Assembly (NCBI GenBank): GCA_003024985.2
Contig: PXIH01S0015214.1
Source: Euperipatoides rowelli
Taxonomy: Eukaryota > Onychophora > Udeonychophora > Euonychophora > Peripatopsidae
Reading direction: 5' to 3' (one strand)
DNA: 15,992 nt
The notes beneath the pieces are model-generated. The model was given only the letters and a program-made list of their open reading frames with translations. It ran no database searches and was not told where the DNA came from. Below are positions 10,231 through 15,992 of this stretch, piece after piece (position 1 is the first letter of the stretch; each line of letters opens with the position of its first letter). The position numbers and the translations under genes were made by a program.

Positions 10231-10500
10231 TTATTGTAAAAAATAAATAAAAATAAAACCAAGTAAAAAAAAACATTTTTGTATTTTTGAAAATTTTTAT
10301 TCCCATAAATTGGAATAATTTATCTTTTTGTAAAATCTGGCAATTAAAAAAAATAATAAATTTTTGTAAGTCTAAATTTTTTTTTTAAAATTAAAATAAT
10401 TTTATACTTTTAATGTGTTTATTTTTCTTATAGCCTAATCTAAATAAAGTTTTTAATCTATACTGGAGTCCTGTATGGATACCAAAACTACAAGACGTTT
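10231..10500. other. AT-rich spacer downstream of NPHP3
   Basis: Only A/T runs are visible, and no gene is seen. Confidence 0.4.
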
Positions 10501-10501
10501 C

Positions 10502-10725
10502 GGGTACCAAAAAATACCCGACAGACGGGTCAGGTTTTTTTTGGGGGTACCATACCGAAAAAAACACGACAGTCGGGTCAGGTTTTTTCAAGTACCAAAA
10601 AATACCCCACAGTCGTGGGAGGGGATCAGGTACCCTAACAAATACTGGCTCGACTGTACGTACTTTTTCGGGTACCCAAAAAGTTTTTGGCCATCCAAAA
10701 AGTTGGGTAGTTTTGGGTACCTGTG
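10502..10725. repeat. Tandem and palindromic ggtacc repeat block
   Basis: Three imperfect units of about 43-46 bp start near 10502, 10545 and 10590. Each has the layout (g)gtacc, an A-rich run, cgac, a short spacer, a cgggtcagg or related word, and a T run. After these come further gggtacc words near 10632, 10673 and 10717. The A-run and T-run parts and the ccg/cgg parts are mutually complementary, so long stretches can fold back. Open frames on both strands here are artefacts of the repeat. Confidence 0.7.
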
Positions 10726-10800
10726 CAGTACTTTGATCTATATAAATTCAATGTCTGGATGTGTGTACAGTATGTTCTCTATACAATTCTTAGCCATTTG

Positions 10801-11170
10801 ACAAATCTGCACCAAATTTGGCATGATTATTCTCTAGGACTCCGCATGTAACGTAGGTTATTAAACTGACCCTGCGGACCAACCCCATGGGCAATTTCTA
10901 AACCCTTAGACCGATTGACGATCGTACAAAATGTTGCACACTTATTCTCTAGGACCCAGCGTAAAATATACGCTATCATTAAACCAGTTCACCACATCCC
11001 TGACTCTGGATTCCCCTCCCTCCCCCCCCCCCCCAAGGCAATTCCTAAACCCTTGGACCAATCAGGCCAAATTTGGCCTACCTACTCTCTAGAACTTAGC
11101 AGAAAATATAGGCTATCATTAAACCTTGTCTTTCCCCCTTCTCCCGACAATTCTGGGGCCTTCTGCTAGT
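10801..11170. repeat. Three imperfect copies of a 115-140 bp tandem repeat
   Basis: The anchor word tctctaggac occurs at 10831 and 10946, and a variant, tctctagaac, at 11086. Each is followed by a gtaa or gaaaata word and a variant of taggctatcattaaacc, then a C-rich segment. The word caatttctaaacccttagacc at about 10892 recurs with two or three changes at about 11039. The third unit is longer mainly because of a C13 run (11022-11034). The open frame across it has no recognisable protein. Confidence 0.7.
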
Positions 11171-11584
11171 ATTTTTAAAAAATGCAACATTATAATAATT
11201 CTAATTAGAAAATAATGGCTAAATATGATTTTTTTTTTTTTNAAAAAAATTGAAACTTTAAATGTGTTCTGCCATTTTCTCTAATTATAACTATAAATTC
11301 TTTTGTCTGTCTTTTGTCACCATTTGATATGATGTCACAGAGCAGACCAACAAAGATTTTCATAGTTTACTTCATGCTGAAACTGAAAATTTGTATTCTT
11401 TACTTTCTGGCCAAACTGAACAGTTCCTTAAAAATAAGAAATTAATTCAGCAACATATCTTATTAAATAAGGGTTGGATCTTAAAAACTGGTCAAAAACA
11501 AGAAGTCTCAAAAGTTTAATTATATTCAACTGATGGGGAAGTATATTGAAATTAAGGGGAGATGCTACATGTTTTGGACAGAAA
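11171..11584. other. Non-coding stretch with a weak open segment
   Basis: It contains the only ambiguous base (N at 11242, inside a T/A run). From 11328 to 11519 the plus strand is open for 63 codons without an ATG start, after a cacag acceptor-like word, and ends in TAA. The peptide (including TENLYSLLSGQTEQFLKNKK) has a protein-like composition but matches nothing I know. In AT-rich DNA an open stretch of this size can occur by chance. Confidence 0.3.
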
Positions 11585-12094
11585 ATTAATACCTGAACCG
11601 ATTTTTAGATTTATCATTTTTACATTCCAAAATCTATATTTAATAATGCAATAAAAATTTTTCTTGTTTTATGTGTGTCTATTATCAAAAATCAATTTTA
11701 TATCCATTACTTACTAGTCAAAGTTGAAAAAAAAAATTATATAGTTTATGCTAAAATCTTTGATATTGTTCATCTGACATAGTTATGAATGGAATTGTTG
11801 AAAATATGATTTTTCAATTATAATCTAACTTAAAATCAAATAAGCATTTCTATTGGTTGATAAATGGCAAGCCACAAAAGGAACCTCTGAAAAATACAAT
11901 TTCTGGGCATTAATTTTTTAAGTTAAATATTTAAATGTGTTTTTCACAAAATAGAAATTTGATGCATTAAGCCTCTTATAAAATTCATATAATCTATTTG
12001 ACTTGAAACTTTTTAAAAATTAACATGATTACAAAACATATACTGTATATACTACAACTATGTTTTAATTTTTATTTAACTATTTAATTTACAC
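11585..12094 (-). repeat. Interspersed repeat, minus-strand copy
   Basis: This is the reverse complement of the repeat at 5022-5550, matching from gtgtaaattaaata (12081-12094 read on the minus strand) to aatgtaaaaatgata and an attaatt-like end at about 11585. The match breaks abruptly at both ends, which sets the element boundaries. No coding potential is seen. Confidence 0.75.
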
Positions 12095-12804
12095 CAGTTG
12101 TATTTAATAATATTAGAATGGTATAATAAAAAAACTGGTCTCATGTTTTTATCTTGTTTGGTAACCAAGCAACATTATTAATGTTGATGCCATCAAATTC
12201 AAAGATGGTGTATATTACTATGGTAACAAGTTTCCACAATATATTTTAAAGCCATCTCTTATTTCCAAATTAAAATAATAAATGTTCTGATCAATGTTTA
12301 TTATTAACATTCTATTTGACCCCAAATAATTCCCATCATTTTAGATGGGCCTTTAACTTTTTTCGAATCATCCTCTCAACATTGAGAAAAAACAATTTAA
12401 GTGGATCTGGGACCTATGTTATTTAGGATTAAGCGAGATCGACATAAAGTTATTTGTCATTTTATTTATATTTTTTTGGTTTTAATTTTGTTAGTTAAGG
12501 TACCTAAGTATGACCAATCACTAGCCAATCTATGATTTATATAATCGAATCAAGAAAATAAAATGTTATTAAAATATGAACAATCTTTATACAAAACTTA
12601 CATGTTGTAGAAACCTTAATCTTTGATACAAAATAATCACAGAATTTTAAAACCTTCTATAACCTGCTACATTATTTGTTGAAGGAATGATGACATCACT
12701 TATCACTGCTTATAATTTATTTTTTCTTCAACAATTTTATTTATCTTACAATTTTTTTTCCAGCTTGTTTTAATTAGATTAAAAATAATGTTTTGTAATA
12801 ACAG
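12095..12804. other. Non-coding AT-rich stretch
   Basis: No gene or repeat is recognised. Short dyads such as cttgtttggtaaccaag (12153-12169) are present. Confidence 0.4.
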
Positions 12805-13550
12805 TTGATCAATCAGGCTGCGTTTTTTAAAAATCTCCGAGTTCTGAATCTGGAGGTCGTATTTTAAAAAAATCGGAGATTCTCTATTGCGTATTTTAAT
12901 AATCTCTGACGAACTCAGAGAACTATCAGAGAAGTCTCTGACTTCTCCGAGAAAAAACATTGGGATTCGGAGAACTTTGCAGAAGTACCCACAATGCATT
13001 GAAGTACCCACAACACCTTAACACAATCAAAATCCAAAATGGAGGAAATAAACTTTATTGAAATTTATGTGTAACGTGTGTCAAATATGATGTAACTGGT
13101 CTATTATTTCTAGGCAGTAGGCTACTTCCTCTCCATAATTTTCTTATTTTGACTATACAAAATCTTTTACAATGGCGATGACTATTTTTTAAATGCTGAA
13201 AAATGAATTGTTTCCAATGAGATAACAATAGCTACCGTCTGCACAGATAGCAAGCATGGATAACCCAGACAACACATGTACGAATGCTGCCATGGTTGTT
13301 TTTTTTTTTTCCTGTCTGATCTTTAAAAGTACCTTCAGGTGATAGTTTAGCCAAATTTAGGCTTTTAACAGCTTTTTTTTTTACTGTACAATTTTTCTCC
13401 TTTCGTTCCCATTTTTTATTTCTCTGTTAGCGTATTTTAATAATCTCAGACTCTGTCTTCTCTGTTTATATTCTGTTAGTTCTCCGTGACATGTACAATT
13501 TCTCGAAGATCAAGCTCGGAGATTTTAATAAACGTAGCCTCAGTAATCAA
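12805..13550. mobile_element. MITE-like element with 36-37 bp terminal inverted repeats
   Basis: The left end (12805-12841) and the reverse complement of the right end (13515-13550) match at about 31 of 37 positions. They share aggct(g/a)cgttt and end in tctccgag. Inside, the 18-bp word gcgtattttaataatctc is exactly repeated in direct orientation at 12889-12906 and 13430-13447, and ctccgag/ctctga words recur. No transposase is seen, so it would be non-autonomous. Target-site duplications are unclear: both flanks contain atcaat-like words, but no exact matching pair abuts the ends. The minus-strand open frame over the left half is a by-product. Confidence 0.65.
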
Positions 13551-13566
13551 TAATTATAATACTCAA

Positions 13567-13696
13567 TCACATGATCATCACATGTTATGTTTATGGCGGG
13601 GAAATATTTTCTACACGACGCCATGATGAACTAACAATGTAAAAAAGTTAAAGCGTTAATTTTCAATATCTTTTGAATAGACCAGGGATATATAAG
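13567..13696 (+). promoter_or_regulatory. Promoter-like cluster (E-boxes, YY1-like motifs, TATA box)
   Basis: TCACATGA (13567-13574) and TCACATG (13578-13584) are paired E-boxes. ATGGCGGG (13593-13600) and the inverted cgCCAT at 13619-13624 resemble YY1 sites. TATATAAG lies at 13689-13696. The local CG content is above that of the surroundings. Such motifs can occur by chance, so this is only a candidate for a start of transcription to the right. Confidence 0.25.
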
Positions 13697-13754
13697 CTCC
13701 GTAGTGGTTAGGAACAATAAGATTTAGCTCAGTAATGTTTTTGATGCGATTATA

Positions 13755-13779
13755 ATGGGTTCATCCATCAAGTTAAGAG
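13755..13779 (+). CDS. Possible first coding exon (MGSSIKLR...), speculative
   Basis: Sixty bases after a TATATAAG box, an ATG opens eight codons (MGSSIKLR) and one further base, followed by agag/gtaaaa, an acceptable splice donor. MGSS-K is the shape of an N-myristoylation start. No downstream exon is recognised, so the gene, if real, continues in an unseen exon or outside the window. Confidence 0.15.
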
Positions 13780-14919
13780 GTAAAAAGATTCATTTACTTA
13801 GCATGCTTTCGTTTTAATGATTGGGCAGCATTATGTATCTAGACTATTTTATGACTAAGAAGTAAGAAGTTATTACAATATGATATTTGATGAAGATTTT
13901 TAGTATTATAGTTGCAATATACTGTTTTTTTTTTATGTTGAATGAGTATACAAGTCTACTATTCAAAGTATTGTTATTAGGTATAGATACCATGTTCCGT
14001 TGAGACACTAGTCACATGTCTTCAGTCCTTCTATTTGAAGTTATTTTAAGTATTGCAATGTCAACTATTTTATGGATGCCATCAAAGTGTTCTAGTCATT
14101 ATATCTACGTTTGCTAAGATAGCAAGTGAATACAAAAGTCTTTCTTATTCAGCATTTTATAGTTTGTTACGAAAATAGTTTTTTGATACAATGTTAATCC
14201 ACAGTTCTGGATTGGGTTTATAACCACATCAGTTTATGCTTACAAAGAGTTGTTTAGTTGTTTACAGTATTTGAATAGGATTATTGGAACCTCATCTTAT
14301 GTTATCAAGTGAAAGATTGAAAATCTATGAACAGATCATTATATATTTATATGTGCATTGTTCCTGAACCAGCAAATTGTATCACTCGATATCCCTGATC
14401 AATTCTCATAAAGTTTCTTCTTGTTTTATACAATATAAAAGTATTTTTTCATCTTTATATAAAAGCCCTTTTTTGTGTGTATTTTGGTGCCAATGATATC
14501 ATCTGAGTAAAGAATGTTTTGTTTGTTTCTTCATGTCTGAAATATATGTTTACATCAAGAAATAATGAAGTAGGCTACTCAAACTATTTGAAAAAAGAAT
14601 TTTATTAAATGGTTTGTTCAATTTCTCAACAAAAGAAGATTAAACTTTTGTGCAGTGTATTTTTTATTTCAAACTAAACATCCAGTAAAGTAATCAAAAT
14701 ATATTTATTTGTATTCACAATTATCCAGATTTAAGAAGTATTAAACCTGTGATGTATAAAAATGTTTCTTATATCTTGTGTTCATTAAAACACCATAATT
14801 ATAATATTGATAAATGCCATTGTGTGTGTTGTCTGATCATTGATTTATCTTAATGACAGTTTTAACCAAGTGATAAGTTATTTTATTGCTTCAAAAATAA
14901 ATACATTTATTTTACACCC
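13780..14919. other. Non-coding stretch
   Basis: No exon, repeat or RNA gene is recognised over about 1.1 kb. It would be intron if the first exon proposed at 13755 is real. Confidence 0.35.
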
Positions 14920-15435
14920 ATGCCCATCAGTGGAATCACTGCTACAATGGTTATGGGCCCAGGATCAACATACCTGCAAACAAACTTAACCAAAGGGACA
15001 CACAACTGGTATTTGGAAGACCAAAGGCTCAGTATGTCCATGATTAAAGATGATGACACAATAGAAATAATTAATAATGAATGGTATCAAGATTCAGGTG
15101 CAACCACTCACATAAGTAAGGCATGTGATTATGAGGAACTACATATATTTGATGAACCTGTAAAAATTACTACCTTCAGTGGAGTAATAATATGGGGGAT
15201 GGCCAGGAGCTACTTATCCATGGAAACGGACAATGAAAACATTTTAAATCTGGTAGTACTACTTGCACCAAAGCTGAAATACAACATCGTATCTGTAAAA
15301 CAGTTGATAAAACAAGGATATTCGGTAAAGTTTAGTCATGACAAGTGTACAATATTAAAAGAGGAAAGTTCAATTGGCAAGAAAAAGGATATGTCACTTA
15401 CTGGGGAACTAAACACACAGAGAAATGTGAAATAG
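14920..15435 (+). pseudogene. Ty1/copia retrotransposon fragment: protease region
   Basis: This open frame encodes a copia-type aspartic protease region. WYQDSGATTHIS at residues 56-67 holds the catalytic D-S/T-G (D58, S59, G60; codons 15091-15099). It is followed by the typical VKITTFSG strand, then LNLVVLLAPKLKYNIVSVKQL and a GYSVKF-x4-C strand that closes the domain. The expected G-x-G turn is altered to IWGMA. Upstream I see no convincing Gag zinc knuckle, and the frame's ATG need not be a real start. The frame ends TAG-TGA at 15433-15438, just after the protease-like part, where an integrase would normally follow. The element is defective. Confidence 0.8.
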
Positions 15436-15659
15436 TGAATCTAAGCAATGACCTTGTGGTATCTAAAGAAAGTGTAGATTCAGAGCCAGATAACTTGAAA
15501 GATGTACAAAAATTACCAAATGCACAACTCATATGGTGTCAAGCCATGAAAGAAGAAATTGAAAGATTCCACAAATCCCAAGTATGGGAGCTTGAAAAAG
15601 TACCTGAAAATAAAAAAGATCATTGTGATATGTTTTCCACAAATAGATTTGTTTTGTAA
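15436..15659 (+). pseudogene. Ty1/copia fragment: N-terminal edge of reverse transcriptase
   Basis: Continuing in another frame (open from 15345), the translation contains AQLIWCQAMKEEIERFHKSQ and WELEKVPENKK. This is the well-known linker and start of the copia RT domain (W..AM..Ei..l....tWelv.lP..kk). The similarity stops at about 15618. The expected catalytic RT motifs are absent, and a TAA closes the frame at 15657-15659, followed by aataaa. With the protease part just upstream, the whole integrase (normally several hundred residues) is missing, and so is most of RT and RNase H. Confidence 0.75.
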
Positions 15660-15992
15660 ATAAATATACCAGGTATTTTATTTAATGTGTACAACCAATT
15701 TTTTTAATTAGACCCTAATGATATTTTAAAGTCTTAATCTTTGTGTTGGGGTTATTTCCTGCATTGGCATAGTATTTTTGATTTTTTTATAATGAATATT
15801 TTAATTTATTTCAATCTTAATTTTATAATTTATCAGTTTTTTAGTGTAATTTAAGGCATGGTCCTATCTGTTGCGTAGCCCTAATGGTGGGTAGTACCCG
15901 GACTCTATCAGCCGGGGATAATAAAAATAGCAATATTTTTACCCCCCCCCCCCCTTAATCATATGTCAGTCCTCTTAAATCAAATCCATATT
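15660..15992. other. Non-coding end of window with C13 run
   Basis: AT-rich DNA is followed, from about 15850, by a GC-richer patch with gcgtagccc and a self-complementary gggtagtaccc, then a C13 run (15942-15954). The patch resembles the edge of an interspersed element that continues beyond the window. No long terminal repeat of the copia element can be recognised here. Confidence 0.35.

Noticed and set aside
10391-10801. Opposed open frames of 66 and 108 codons
   Set aside because: Their repetitive translations (repeated RVRFF-like and PDP-like segments) simply reflect the ggtacc repeat units.
10915-11169. An 84-codon open frame
   Set aside because: It spans the tandem repeat with the C13 run. 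The proline stretch is the C run and nothing resembles a protein family.
12703-13011. A 102-codon minus-strand open frame
   Set aside because: It covers the left arm and terminal inverted repeat of the MITE-like element and continues into AT-rich flanking DNA. No homology is seen.

Overview
This is a piece of an animal nuclear genome, very AT-rich and mostly non-coding. It contains spliced exons with canonical GT/AG junctions, long introns, polypyrimidine tracts, mononucleotide runs and several decayed transposable elements. The one gene I recognise is the 3' end of nephrocystin-3 (NPHP3), a TPR protein of the primary cilium. This and the transposon types point to a ciliated invertebrate, but the phylum cannot be fixed from the sequence. 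One base (11242) is an N.

Layout. (1) 1-6259 lies upstream of the first visible NPHP3 exon and is probably intron of that gene. It holds a frameshifted, stop-riddled minus-strand relic of a transposase-like protein (about 738-2100), A/C/G-run repeats (3061-3345), agaacc-rich repeats (3355-3440, 4556-4735), the plus-strand copy of an interspersed repeat (about 5022-5550), and a small insert flanked by 14-bp direct repeats (5887-6156). (2) 6260-9322 carries the last three visible coding exons of NPHP3 on the plus strand. Two exons of exactly 42 codons each encode one TPR unit, and the final exon encodes the last TPR helix and the tail. The last intron contains a hairpin-forming minisatellite (about 7485-8150) and a 25-G run. 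(3) The 3' UTR follows, with an AATAAA near 10205. (4) 10500-11170 holds two different short tandem repeat blocks, one of them full of ggtacc palindromes. (5) About 11585-12094 is a minus-strand copy of the repeat seen at 5022-5550, so the NPHP3 3' end sits between inverted copies. (6) About 12805-13550 is a MITE-like element with imperfect 36-37 bp terminal inverted repeats. (7) 13560-13780 has a promoter-like cluster (E-boxes, two YY1-like motifs, TATATAAG) and a possible tiny first exon, which is speculative. (8) 14920-15659 is a defective Ty1/copia retrotransposon in which the protease region is joined almost directly to the start of reverse transcriptase, with no integrase.

I found no operon, CRISPR, tRNA or rRNA, and no convincing new multi-gene system. 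What deserves a second look is the repeat architecture: the hairpin minisatellite inside the NPHP3 intron, the inverted repeat pair around the gene end, the TIR element, the direct-repeat-flanked insert, and the shape of the copia deletion.
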